Notes under the pieces: generated by a model
Databases searched by the model: none
What the model saw: the letters and a program-made list of their open reading frames with translations, nothing else
Told to the model about the DNA's origin: nothing
Position numbers and translations under genes: made by a program
Source: Chrysophaeum taylorii
Lineage: Eukaryota > Sar > Pelagophyceae > Pelagomonadales > Pelagomonadaceae
Length of the DNA: 64,000 nucleotides
Assembly (NCBI GenBank): GCA_029834535.1
Contig: JAQMWT010000158.1
Coordinates: forward strand, 1-64,000
Reading direction: 5' to 3'
Shown here: positions 1 through 10,601 of the stretch, in pieces
How the letters are laid out: each line of letters begins with the position of its first letter
Numbering within the stretch: position 1 is the stretch's first letter

Positions 1-2960
1 AGTTACGTATTGCTCGTCCGATGCTCGATGGAGGTAGCGTCAGAAACTTCAGATAAGGATGAGGAAAAGCCGATGGAGTCCGCAAAACATATTTCGTAAC
101 GTGGCGGGGCGTGAGATTGTAGATCGCTCCCAACAAGAACTTTAACGTTAGATGTTGATTTAAGAAAGTCATTGAAACGCAAAGCCAAAGAAGGCAGAAT
201 TAGACATCAGGAACAATAGAGTATGTTCAGTAGTGAGCTAGAGCAAAAGTTGCGTATGCAGAGGCGAAGGATAACCTTGCATATACAGGAGGTGAGAAAT
301 AGCTTGCGTATGTAGCAGCTGCGAATGCATTGACTCCAGGATGGTTTTAAGCCATGGGACGTAAATTACGCGTTCCATGAGGGTGGAATATGGTTTAGGG
401 CGCGTTGTTCATTGCTCACATAGTCTGAACTGTAGTGAGCGAAGTTCCATTTTACGCGCTTTTGCTTGTTGTGGCGAATCGTAGAGTTGGCAACAGGTTA
501 CTGAGTCTAAACAAAGTAATCTTGACATTATCATCAATTTTACTCTGGATGAGATTGTCCTTTAAATTCAACTCCATACATGTACCAACATCTTCTCCCC
601 ATTGAGTCGCTGATGATGCAGAGATCGGGATCGTTATGGTCGTTTTGCTTGGGTAGAAAAAGCGCAACGTCTACTTGCATCCCATTTGGATGCTTTGGGA
701 GAGCAGGAATGACGGTCCTTATAATCATAGCATGTGGATTCTCGTATCCGTAGCAGTCTGGATAGCAGGTGATAGGACTCGGGTAGCTTTACGATTGAGA
801 TAGGATCAGCATAACGTTTAGAGTTATATTTTTGTTGAAGCTTGTGGTCAGCATATCCTGGCGTAGTCATTAGCAGCAAATTAGCGTCGTTGCAGTTTGG
901 CATTGTTGCATAACTGGCATGTGTTGAGCTTTGAAATAACACGTACGTGTCATGAAACTGCGTTTGTTCGGAAGGCACAACGACAGTAAAAACCGTTTTA
1001 ATTTTGGCAACACAGAGGATCTGTACCATCTTCATTATCTTCATTGGGTAGATTACTGGGGAGCTCAGAGTGCGAGAAGTTTCCGAGCTTGACGACGAAC
1101 GATAGCCTGAGCTTTGCATTTGTGTGCTAATAGCGGCTGAGGGATGTTATCGATTTCATCATCTTTAATGGACAGAAAAGTGTGGAACACTTCTGTATCA
1201 GCAGTCCCCTCTGCTCCATCACTGGGGACGCTTCAGGAGCAGATGTTTCAGTTTGATACTTTCTTCTGAAATGAATTCGCTATCGGCCTAAGAGGTTCAT
1301 TATGGTATTGGACATAGTATCAACTCGAGATAAGTAGAGATGAACAGGTGGCTTCATCAGGATCTGGGACTTGTCGAAGCTTGAGAAGCGATTGTCCAGA
1401 AGGGTACTCAGTAGAACATTTCCTCCTGTACCATTTTAGAGTCGGTAGAGGATTGGGATTCGCTTCCTGTAATTCAAACAGGTGGCGAAGACGATCAACT
1501 TGATAAGTAGCCCGGTCCATAAGAGACATATTAGAGCGTGCATTACGGTTAGAGGAGGGATGAGTAGACAGGACGATCGAAGCTGGTACCTTTGACGTTA
1601 TAATTTGAAGGTGGACGATAGTACGACGTGTCACGAGAAAATTGTCGATGCATCTTTTGCATTACAAGCACGAGCGACAGACTGTCCAGCACAGTAATAA
1701 CAACAGGTAAGCGTTGTTTAGAGAAGTCGTGAGGATTGATGAATAGTATCCATCAATAATACATACAGTGGCTTGGTAGGGTAGTACGTACCAGGGATGT
1801 AAGGGATCCAGGAAGCGGGTTTATCCCAAGCGTTAGAAAGGATTTCGTGGCATTGTATATGGCAACAAGAACTCCAATAATGGACGAACGTCGTTAGGAT
1901 CAACAGGAACAGTGCAGGATCGTGAATCGAGGTGGAGCAGAGGTGGTCTCGTAGAGTTTCACCATTCCAATAAAGATGAGAATAGCGCTCGTGATCCGGG
2001 ATGAAACATATAGACAGTAGATCTCGGTGAGCTTTAATGATTATGGAATTATTAAGTGGATTGATGCTTCATCATTATTTAATTGCTTTGCCTGAGATTG
2101 GAAAACAGGGTTTCGACAAATCATGGGCATACCAATTAACATTTAAAGACATTTGATTAAACTGAGTTTCAGCTCAGTGACATCTTGTACAAGACACTGT
2201 CTCATAGTAATGGTAAGCTAAAAGCATTACACACGTAATTTGTTAGGATGTGAGTAAGTGCATAAATCTCTTTAGTTGAGACCACATAGCGAGTGCAGGT
2301 TTTCTTGTGATTCAGATTAAAATTGACAAAAAACCAGCATAAGCCGCAGTGTTTGATCCAGTGGTATTAGAGAGACGTAGGATCTTATTAGTTAGAGATG
2401 GATCATGCACAATTGATTTAGGGAATCGGAGTATCTAATAAAGTAGAGGACGTTAACATCCTGCATTAATTCAGGACGAACGAGATTGGCATGGCTCTGG
2501 TAGTAAAATCGTTCAGATAGCGACATCAACTGATAGTGTTGATGAACGACGATGCCAAGTTTTGCGATGATCGAGCAAATATCTTCATCGGATAAGGCGT
2601 AAATCGTTTTGCAGAGGCATTGAGCAGAATGATATCAACTTGGCTTTGTTCAAAAGCGATTATACTCGGAGCATTCCGGGTGTAAGCACATATGAATCGA
2701 AGCAGAATAACGCGTCACGTATGGACTTGCTTATGCCGCAAGCACCTCAATTTACAAGCTCACCTTGGCTGAGTTGTGTATTGGAAACGCTGTCCGCGTT
2801 GATTTTATCGGGTCAGATTTGTTTGTAGAGGCGTAGGGGATATTGGTTTTTGTTTGACATGGTTGTGACCACAGGAAGAATCGGTTTATAGGATTGATAG
2901 ACACTTGTGCCACAAGAATGGAGGGTTTCGAAGTGCAGGTTATAGCTGATACACACACAT
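1..2960 (-). pseudogene. Degenerate copia-type retroelement fragment (methyltransferase/pol part), minus strand
   Basis: No long frame survives, but several minus-strand pieces occur in the same order as the polyprotein of the copia-type element at 35.5-46.7 kb. The clearest are 1903-1718, where a WIPYIPGTYYPTKPL stretch followed by a His lines up with WICIARRYSTRPINI of the methyltransferase/spacer part, and 1634-1320, where MSLMDRATYQVDRLRHLF resembles LTMTDLETLNMLFLHL. Piece 1119-634 resembles the following spacer region. Piece 2958-2752 has a KPSI stretch like the KPSVM that begins the methyltransferase domain. Stops and frameshifts are dense, so it is an old dead copy. The alignment is by eye and weak outside those blocks. 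The left end is beyond the window. Confidence 0.45.
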
Positions 2961-3061
2961 TAAGCGTGGGCTTATTGCAAGACCAAACAAATCAACATGA
3001 TATTTAAAAACAGGATGACTTGAGACTGAAGAATGGATGATTCTCGAACAGTCAGTGACTT

Positions 3062-3350
3062 TGTTGGTGTGCGCCTCTTACCCTTATCCGTCCGTAAGAC
3101 GGATCTGTGCCTACCGCTTTTCTTCCTTTATACACAATCAAATAGTCCTCTGATTTGTGCCTACGCTCATCATCATGGTCTAAGCGTGCAGTATGTAGCA
3201 CTATGCCCCCGCGCTCTCGTGTAGTTGCTAGATGCCGCTTGTCGTGTTCTGAGGTTATGAAGGAACATCGAAGCCATTCCCAATTAATCACACCCAGTTC
3301 ACGATGAGACAGGATGGTTTGAGTGACTTACCGCTTGCTAAATGCTTGCC
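3062..3350 (+). repeat. Old copia-type LTR (diverged copy)
   Basis: This stretch aligns along its whole length with the two LTRs at 35495 and 46374. Shared blocks include CCTCTTACCCTTATCCGTCC, TCCTCTGATTTGTGC, CTCATCATCATGGTCTA, GTCGTGTTCTGAGG and GATGAGAC(A/G)GGATGGTTT. It runs straight into a primer-binding site, so its right border is well defined. It is much more diverged than the younger LTR pair. Confidence 0.75.
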
Positions 3351-3366
3351 GGTTATGGGCCCAGGC
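3351..3366 (+). other. Primer-binding site of old copia-type element
   Basis: GGTTATGGGCCCAGG directly abuts the LTR end, as at 35808. Its complement is the anticodon arm of initiator tRNA-Met, the same half-tRNA priming arrangement known for Drosophila copia. Confidence 0.7.
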
Positions 3367-4970
3367 AGGTCTCTGAAACCGTGTGTCAACATGCACGTAA
3401 CCGCGGGTATTGGGCTGTGACCGCGCCAGCTCAGCCTCGACATGTGACACGGCTTCCAATATAGCCATTACCATTGGGCTGTATATTGTGACTTTACACG
3501 TGATCGTGCGACCTTGTGCACCTGTTCATAGCATCGTATCATGTCAATGTTGATGTGGCGTGTTATTGGCTAACATACTCTTACACATGTGCGGAATATT
3601 TTGGTACCCACTCGCATTACATGGCAATGCGCAACAAACTCCTTGAGCACCAAAACCCAACCAGCTGCCTGAGTGACTACGCTTAGCGACACTACTGGAC
3701 TCACAGCTTGCACAGTCGTCATATAGACAGGATTTTCCATAGAAAAAATCGTAGTGTACATAGACACCAGACAGACCCCCAGAATGTATGAACGGTGCCA
3801 ACTGCGTGACTGAACCCACAGGTTCCCCGTCAACTGCATGGCAGAACACGCAGCACGAGCCGCACCTAAGGCGATCACAGGCGCGGATATATTGAAGCTC
3901 AAGCTCCTGTAGTTGAGTTTCTTAATGAGGGCAACGCTTTCAGCTTCAGAACCGCAAGGTAATGCAAAATCAAGCATATCAAGCAGTGCTCTGGTCCAGT
4001 CATGCCGATGCTTTCCTCGAGTACGACTCGTATGAAGCACGCTCGAGGTCATGCAAGGACTACGAAATCCTCCGGAATCAAATTCGATCGCGTTTTTCCT
4101 GGAATGGAAGACCGATAGGCTGCTGATCTCCGTTTAGCTGTTGATGAGCGCCCGAATATCAGGAATGGCATTTCACCAACGAAGCCCCCACTTGCCTGAT
4201 GCAGAAGCGACAGCTAACTACCGTCTGTTACGACTTATGAAGTCAAGGCATTACGTCCTGAAATCAACCCCGCGTTTCTTAGAAGAGGAACGAATCTTAA
4301 ATCGCGCGCACCCGAGCGCGGCTCGACACTCGTGTTCGTGCCCCGGTTACCATGTTTCGTTAACTGCAGCTGACTGGCACACTTGCCAGAACACGCCTAC
4401 ATTCTTGCATACTTACTTCAATCTTGAAAGTGTTGGAAAACCGGCACTTGCGGCCTGGCCCGCCATCAATGAGATATACAACAAAAGCTTACCCAAGGCT
4501 TAGGAAGAGACTGACCTTCAATTCGAATTTGGCACTCTTTGGAAAAAAATCTATGAAGAGATACATCGGCACTATGCCGATAATACCAGCAACAACCGTT
4601 ATGATCGTGGTTGGGTAGATTGGTGTTATATGTACGAAACCCAATCTTCATCTCGCCTGTACCAGAAGCTGAACGATTGTGTCACCCTACCAACCCACTT
4701 TTTAGAATACGCATTAGATCTTTACAATGTCGTATCAAATGGGTCGAACAAAAGACGCTTAGAACGCCCTGTTTCTTGGCAACCCTATGTCGAAGGTTTA
4801 TCATCTCAACCAAAGCCAAAGTTACTCCTTACACATACTTTGGACTCATCGGACAAAAGTCTGACTCAAACTGCTAACACACTCGCCTTCATCACTTCGT
4901 CCCAACGTGGTACATCTTCCACGTTTAATGCTAGACGCTTGCGTAACTCTAATGATGCTCGCCATGTAAT
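3367..4970 (+). pseudogene. Old copia-type leader and gag-like region, broken
   Basis: The sequence parallels 35823-37790 of the younger element, including the leader and gag-like reading frames. The pieces at 4141-4503 and 4630-5034 share peptides such as FLEEERILNRAHP, LTAADWHTYQNT-like and EYALDLYNVVSNGSNKRRLE with the younger copy. Relative to it, this copy lacks a 0.3-kb GC-rich insertion and about 180 bp after it. Frames are interrupted. Homology stops at about 4970, where an inverted LTR piece begins. Function of the product is not recognisable by motif; the position after the primer site implies a structural gag role. Confidence 0.6.
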
Positions 4971-4974
4971 TACT

Positions 4975-5124
4975 ACGTACCTGCGGGACGCGCTAGACCA
5001 TGATGATGAGCGTGAGCACAGATCAGAGGACTGATTGACTGTGTGGAAAGGAAGAAGAAGGGTAAGGAAGAGATCTCGTTCTCAACGGACGGAATAAGGG
5101 TAGGAGTTAGCAGATTTCTCTGCA
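4975..5124 (-). repeat. Inverted partial copia-type LTR
   Basis: The reverse complement begins TGCAGAGAAATCTGC at 5124, exactly as the LTR starts at 35495 and 46374, and continues through the CATCATCATGGTCTAGCGCG block before breaking off. It marks either a second element in opposite orientation or an inversion breakpoint. Confidence 0.7.
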
Positions 5125-5612
5125 CAATACCTACGGCGTGACCTGCCTCGCTGCTGCCTCGTTGCTGCGCGTCGGGTCGAATTTTAAGGGAAGGCTGGTC
5201 GATGTTACTATAATATTCAGGGGTGCGCAACGACCACTTTCTTTTTTCATCGGTGTTCACGTTGCCGCATAAGACGATCGATAAGGTGGGCGACTGCGGT
5301 GAGAACGATATTTCCGACAGTTGTCCACAGACGCCGACGCTCTCAGCGAAGGCAAGGAGTGCGTGATCGATGCCGAGTCAGGTTGGTTGTGCTGAAGCGT
5401 GCATAAAGCCGACCACGCGCTAATGTAGGGTCGATAACCTCGCGAATTCCCGCAGCGAGTTCCTGCATATCGATGATCGCTGGGCCGATCGCCTCGGCGC
5501 GCAGGCCACACCTAGTTATCTATTGGATGATTGGCTGAAGAAACCAAAGCGGGAAGCAGAACTGCCACCGGCCGTATCGACGGTCTCTGAGCCTCAAGGC
5601 CCAACCCGCTAT
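5125..5612. other. Unassigned stretch between retroelement debris and Helitron array
   Basis: Only short frames occur (minus 5260-4973 and 5511-5257). Neither shows a recognisable domain, and codon use does not look selected. Probably element debris. Confidence 0.4.
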
Positions 5613-6715
5613 AATCTTAACTACTAATCGACAGATGTTTGTTTGTTTGTTTGTTTGTTTGTTTGTTTGTTTGTTTGTTTGTTTGTCTGTCTGTCTTTAA
5701 ATGTCGACTACTAAGAGGGGGGGGTGTGTGTGGGTTTGTCTGTCTGTCCCTCGATTTAGGGTAATGATCAGGTAGGCGCGAGAGTAAGGATCAGGTAGGC
5801 GCGAGAGCCAGACAGTGATCCTCCAAGCCGTCTACGGCGACCTCGCAGACTATTTCCACGACCCGCGGCGGCTCTTTCAGCGCGCCATTCTCACGCCCCG
5901 TCGAAACGATGTTGTCGATGCTGACAACGCGCGCATGACCGCGGCCTTTTTTTCCCGGAGACGAGGCGTCGGAGTTCTTTTCGGCTGACTAGGCTGGGTC
6001 GGAAGACGACGCCTCGCTCTTTACAGTAGGGTTTTCAACTCCCTGACAACCAACGGGATGCTGACTTTGAGCGCGAGCTTAAGGTCTTCGAAACCTCGAC
6101 CCGTCGCACGGCCACTGCAACGGTACCAGATACATGATCGATCGTGTCGTTGTCACCGAGGCTCCTCCAACCTGTACCCCTTAAGGCCCGCCTACGCCAA
6201 ACGATCAACAAGAGCCAGACGCCCCGCGAGGTCGGCGTCCTCTTTCCCAAGCCCGTCTTCTGCCACGTCCAGCTCTACGTGGCTCTCTGTCGATCGGCAT
6301 CCCCGAGGATATACTCATCTGGGTCGACGACTCCACCCTACCCCACACGAGCTGCGCAATACCGATAAGCCCCCTCCCGGCGTCTACACGCGCACTGTAG
6401 GTGAACTTACTGGGGCCAGGTGAACTTACTGGGGTTGGAGATTGGGACTAGGTGAGCTGAGTAACCAGGTGAAACTGGGACCAGGTGAACTTACTGGGGT
6501 TTTTAGAGTAAAGGGTTTTAGAGTAAACTCAAAGGTTGGCGGCGCGTGCGGATCAAAGCAGCTTAGATTGGCGGAGGCGAGAGCGACGAGCTCAAAGGAG
6601 TTGGTGTGAGCTAGGCGAACTTACTGACCAGGTGAACTTATATGAAACTTACTGGGGCCAGTTGAACTTACTGGGGTTAGCGATTGGGACTAGGTGAACT
6701 TACTGGCCTGCACTT
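5613..6715 (+). mobile_element. Helitron-derived tandem unit 1 (helicase C-terminus remnant)
   Basis: The unit starts at CTTAACTACTAATCGACAG. At 5813 it encodes VILQAVYGDLADYFHDPRRL...RAILTPRRNDVVD, the end of a PIF1-type helicase domain as found in Helitron Rep-helicases. After stops it continues at 6144-6368 with RQTINKSQTPREVG and PKPVFCHVQLYVALCR, matching the conserved Helitron helicase tail (NKSQGQT, then P..VF.HGQLYVALSR). Two residues (GQ) are missing from the NKSQGQT motif. The unit ends with repeats of GGTGAACTTACTGG. It is non-coding now. No Rep HUH motif is present. Confidence 0.65.
5638..5697 (+). repeat. (GTTT)n microsatellite grading into (GTCT)n
   Basis: About twelve consecutive GTTT units are followed by GTCTGTCT. 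Shorter versions of the same tract occur at the equivalent place in each later unit (6740, 8068) and at 20118, so the microsatellite belongs to the repeat unit. Confidence 0.9.
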
Positions 6716-8042
6716 GTCTTAACTACTAATCGACAGATGTTTGTCTGTTTGTCTGTCTGTCTTTAAATGTCGACTGCGAAGAGGGGGGGGTGTGTGTGTG
6801 GGGAGCATGAAGGATGTGGGTGGGTTGTCTGTCTTTAAATGTCGACTGGTAAGAGGGGGGGGTGTGTGTGGGGAGCATGAAGGATGTGGGTGGGTTTGTG
6901 GGGTATGTCTGTCTTTAAATGTCGACTGCTAAGAGGGGGGTGTGTGTGGGGAGCATGAAGGATGTGGGTGGGTTTGTGGGGTATGAGGGATGTGCCTGAC
7001 GGGCGGAGATAAGTATGTCTGTCTGTCTGTAAATGTCGATAGCTAAGAGGGGGGGGTGTGTGTGGGGATGTCTGTCCGTCTCTCGATTTAGGGTAAGGAT
7101 CATGTAGGCGCGGGCGTAAGGATCAGGTAGGCGCGAGAGCCAGATAGTGATCCTCCAAGCCGTCTACGGCGACCTCGCAGACTATTTCCACGACCCGCGG
7201 CGGCTCTTTCAGCGCGCAATTCTCACGCCCCGTCGAAACGATGTTGTCGATGCTGACAACGCGCGCATGACCGCGGCCTTTTTTTCCCGGAGACGAGGCG
7301 TCGGAGTTCTTTTCGGCTGACTAGGCTGGGTCGGAAGACGACGCCTCGCTCTTTACAGTAGAGTTTTCAACTCCCTGACAACCAACGGCATGCTGACTTT
7401 GATCGCGAGCTTAAGTCTTCGAAACCTCGACCCGTCGCACGGCCACTGCAACGGTACCAGATACATGATCGATCGTGTCGTTGTCACCGAGGCTCCTCCA
7501 ACCTGTATCCCTTAAGGCCCGCCTACGCCAAACGATCAACAAGAGCCAGACGCCCCGCGAGGTCGGCGTCCTCTTTCCCAAGCCCGTCTTCTGCCACGTC
7601 CAGCTCTACGTGGCTCTCTGTCGATCGGCATCCCCGAGGATATACTCATCTGGGTCGACGACTCCACCCTACCCCACACGAGCTGCGCAATACCGATAAG
7701 CCCCCTCCCGGCGTCTACACGCGCACTGTAGGTGAACTTACTGGGGCCAGGTGAACTTACTAGGGTTGGAGATTGGGACTAGGTGAGCTGAGTGACCAGG
7801 TGAAACTGGGACCAGGTGAACTTACTGGGGTTTTTAGAGTAAAGGGTTTTTAGAGTAAACTCAAAGGTTGGCGGCGCGTGCGGATCAAAGCAGCTTAGAT
7901 TGGCGGAGGCGAGAGCGACGAGCTCAAAGGAGTTGGTGTGAGCTAGGCGAACTTACTGACCAGGTGAACTTATAAAACTTACTGGACCAGGAACTTACTG
8001 GGGTTAGCGATTGGGACTAGGGGAACTTACTGGCCTGCACTT
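6716..8042 (+). mobile_element. Helitron-derived tandem unit 2
   Basis: Near-identical to unit 1 but longer, because its 5' part carries extra iterations of a block containing TTTAAATGTCGACTGCTAAG plus a G-rich tract (6760-7050). The helicase remnant starts at 7139 and the NKSQTPREVG stretch is at 7475-7699, again without the GQ residues. Stops break the frame as in unit 1. Confidence 0.65.
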
Positions 8043-9364
8043 GTCTTAACTACTAATCGACAGATGTTTGTCTGTTTGTCTGTCTGTCTTTAAATGTCGA
8101 CTGCGAAGTGTGTGTGGGGAGCATGAAGGGTGGGTGGGTTGTCTTAAATAAATGTTAAACCGAGGGGGTGGGGGCATGAAGGATGTGGGTGGGTTTGTGG
8201 GGTATGTCTGTCTTTAAATGTCGACTGCTAAGAGGGGGGTGTGTGCGGGGAGCATGAAGGATGTGGGTGGGTTTGTGGGGTATGAGGGATGTGCCTGACG
8301 GGCGGAGATAAGTATGTCTGTCTGTCTGTAAATGTCGATAGCTAAGAGGGGGGGGTGTGTGTGGGGATGTCTGTCCGTCTCTCGATTTAGGGTAAGGATC
8401 ATGTAGGCGCGGGCGTAAGGATCAGGTAGGCGCGAGAGCCAGATAGTGATCCTCCAAGCCGTCTACGGCGACCTCGCAGACTATTTCCACGACCCGCGGC
8501 GGCTCTTTCAGCGCGCCATTCTCACGCCCCGTCGAAACGATGTTGTCGATGCTGACAACGCGCGCATGACCGCGGCCTTTTTTTCCCGGAGACGAGGCGT
8601 CGGAGTTCTTTTCGGCTGACTAGGCTGGGTCGGAAGACGACGCCTCGCTCTTTACAGTAGGGTTTTCAACTCCCTGACAACCAACGGGATGCTGACTTTG
8701 AGCGCGAGCTTAAGGTCTTCGAAACCTCGACCCGTCGCACGGCCACTGCAACGGTACCAGATACATGATCGATCGTGTCGTTGTTGTCACCGAGGCTCCT
8801 CCAACCTGTATCCCTTAAGGCCCGCCTACGCCAAACGATCAACAAGAGCCAGACGCCCCGCGAGGTCGGCGTCCTCTTTCCCAAGCCCGTCTTCTGCCAC
8901 GTCCAGCTCTACGTGGCTCTCTGTCGATCGGCATCCCCGAGGATATACTCATCTGGGTCGACGACTCCACCCTACCCCACACGTGCTGCGCAATACCGAT
9001 AAGCCCCCTCCCGGCGTCTACACGTGCACTGTAGGTGAACTTACTGGGACCAGGTGAACTTACTGGGGTTGGAGATTGGGACTAGGTGAGCTGAGTGACC
9101 AGGTGAAACTGGGACCAGGTGAACATACTGGGGCTTTTAGAGTAAAGGGTTTTTAGAGTAAACTCAAAGGTTGGCGGCGCGTGCGGATCAAAGCAGCTTA
9201 GATTGGCGGAGGCGAGAGCGACGAGCTCAAAGGAGTTGGGGTGAGCTAGGTGAACTTACTGACCAGGTGAACTTATATGAAACTTACTGCCAGTATTACT
9301 GGGACCAGACCTGAACTTACTGGGGTTAGAGATTGGGACTAGGTGAACTTACTGGCCTGCACTT
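8043..9364 (+). mobile_element. Helitron-derived tandem unit 3
   Basis: Third copy, with the helicase remnant from about 8448 and the tail motif at 8775-9002, also lacking GQ. It ends in GGTGAACTTACTGGCCTGCACTT, the same terminal block that closes units 1 and 2 and the distant copy at 33.5 kb. It stops only about 75 bp before the Elongin C start codon, so element sequence may supply part of that gene's upstream region. Confidence 0.65.
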
Positions 9365-9438
9365 GTACGTCCCTAAACCCCAGTAGTAGGCGGCGTTCCA
9401 CGTAATATTATTACGCGTAGGGAGCGCGCGTTGAGCTT

Positions 9439-9792
9439 ATGGGTGAGGAGGAGGAAGAGCCAGCAACGTACGTGAAGCTTGTGAGCGCGGAGGGCCACGA
9501 ATTCATCATCGACCGGAAGTGCGCGAATTCGTCGGGGACCATAAAGGCGATGCTCGAAGGTGGGGACAGAATGGTTGGGTTCGTAAATAAAAATCCCCGC
9601 GCAGGGCAGTTCAGCGAAAGCAGCGGTGAAATTCGGTTTCCCGAAATCTCGACCCCGATCCTCGAGAAGGTGATTCAGTACTTTTACTACAAAATGCGGT
9701 ACACGAACAGTCATGTTCGCGTGCCCGAGTTCAAGATCGAGCCGGCGATCGCGCTGGAACTCCTCATGGCCGCGAATTACTTGGACTGCTAG
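9439..9792 (+). CDS. ELOC: Elongin C (Skp1/BTB-POZ fold)
   Basis: The 117-residue protein is the usual length of Elongin C. The single BTB/POZ-like domain fills it: [19 protein letters not shown], then SGTIKAML, then an acidic-loop region, [22 protein letters not shown] and the C-terminal [11 protein letters not shown]. In other eukaryotes Elongin C pairs with Elongin B and bridges BC-box proteins to Cullin-2/5 ubiquitin ligases and acts in the Elongin elongation factor. The start is the first ATG. No intron is needed. It is convergent with Rpn12, with one base between the two stop codons. Confidence 0.95.
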   Translation: MGEEEEEPATYVKLVSAEGHEFIIDRKCANSSGTIKAMLEGGDRMVGFVNKNPRAGQFSESSGEIRFPEISTPILEKVIQYFYYKMRYTNSHVRVPEFKIEPAIALELLMAANYLDC

Positions 9793-9793
9793 G

Positions 9794-10546
9794 TTAGACG
9801 ATGCGCTCGAGTTCGGTGGCGTAGGCGAGGTTTTCGGTGAGGAGACGGACCGAGGGAATTTCGCGGCCGCGGGGTTGGTTGGCGGGGGCATCGAAGAAGA
9901 TGCGGTCGCCCTGGACGCGCCAGTCGGCGTGGGAGTTGCGGATGAAGGCGACGAGATCGTGGGAGGTGTCGAACATCATCATCTCGCGCGCCGCCTCGAG
10001 GGAGAGGGAATCGTAGGAGACCTCGGCGCACTCGGCGACGGTCTCGCGGACGGTGTCGCGGAGGCGACCCATAAAGAAGGAAAAGTGTTCGGGGCTCGGC
10101 ATCTTGGCCTGGAGGACCTCGTTGTAGGTGCCGACCATGAGGTTTTGCTCGAGGGATATCGCGAAGGCGACCTCGTCGCAGGCGCGGTCGGCCTCGCTGA
10201 GGAGTTCGAGTTCGGCGTGGAACTCGGCGAGGCGGTTTTCGACGATGAGGAAGAGAAGGTGGAGCCCCAAAATCGTCGGGCGCAGGCGGGACTCGAGGTC
10301 GGCGTAGTAGGGCTTGAGCTGGGAGATGTAGCGTTGGAAGCGCTGGGCGTCCTCGGCGTGGACGGCAAGGAGGACGCCGAGTTCGAGGACCTGAAGGCTC
10401 ACGACGCGGCTCGCCTCGTCGGTGGGGCCCTGGAGCGTCAGCAACATGAGTTTGGCCTCGGCCGCCTTTGTCGACGCCTCGGCGTATCGACCCGCCGCGA
10501 CAAGGCCCTGGAGGTCGTCTCTTAGCTGCTCGGCGGCCGACATCAT
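9794..10546 (-). CDS. RPN12: 26S proteasome lid subunit Rpn12 (PSMD8)
   Basis: This 250-residue protein matches the Rpn12/PSMD8 family (CSN8/PSMD8/eIF3k group). Helical repeats include a LLLTLQGPTDEASRVVSLQVLELGVLLAVHAEDAQRF-type region with SQLKPYY, followed by the PCI winged-helix part (SYDSLSLEAAREMMMF) and the C-terminal tail with ENLAYATELERIV. Rpn12 is one of the last subunits to join the proteasome lid and gates lid-base assembly. The start codon is 55 bp from that of NVL on the opposite strand, implying a shared promoter. The stop codon is one base from the Elongin C stop. Confidence 0.93.
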   Translation of the reverse strand: MMSAAEQLRDDLQGLVAAGRYAEASTKAAEAKLMLLTLQGPTDEASRVVSLQVLELGVLLAVHAEDAQRFQRYISQLKPYYADLESRLRPTILGLHLLFLIVENRLAEFHAELELLSEADRACDEVAFAISLEQNLMVGTYNEVLQAKMPSPEHFSFFMGRLRDTVRETVAECAEVSYDSLSLEAAREMMMFDTSHDLVAFIRNSHADWRVQGDRIFFDAPANQPRGREIPSVRLLTENLAYATELERIV

Positions 10547-10601
10547 ATTATTATTGTTTATTTATTTGTCGGGAGGGTTCGCTTCGCTTGGTCGCTAAGC
10601 G
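10547..10601. promoter_or_regulatory. 55-bp bidirectional intergenic region, Rpn12/NVL
   Basis: Only 55 bp separate the two start codons. The AT-rich left half (TTATTATTGTTTATTTATTT) is followed by GGGAGGGTTCGC. The same GGGAGGGTTCGC block precedes the Dispatched-like gene. Both 5' UTRs must be very short or overlap. Confidence 0.6.

Noticed and set aside
9398-9416. Minus strand carries TAATATTAC, the nonanucleotide of CRESS-DNA virus origins, within a small palindrome
   Set aside because: No stem-loop of the right geometry, no Rep gene nearby; a 9-mer match upstream of Elongin C is likely chance.
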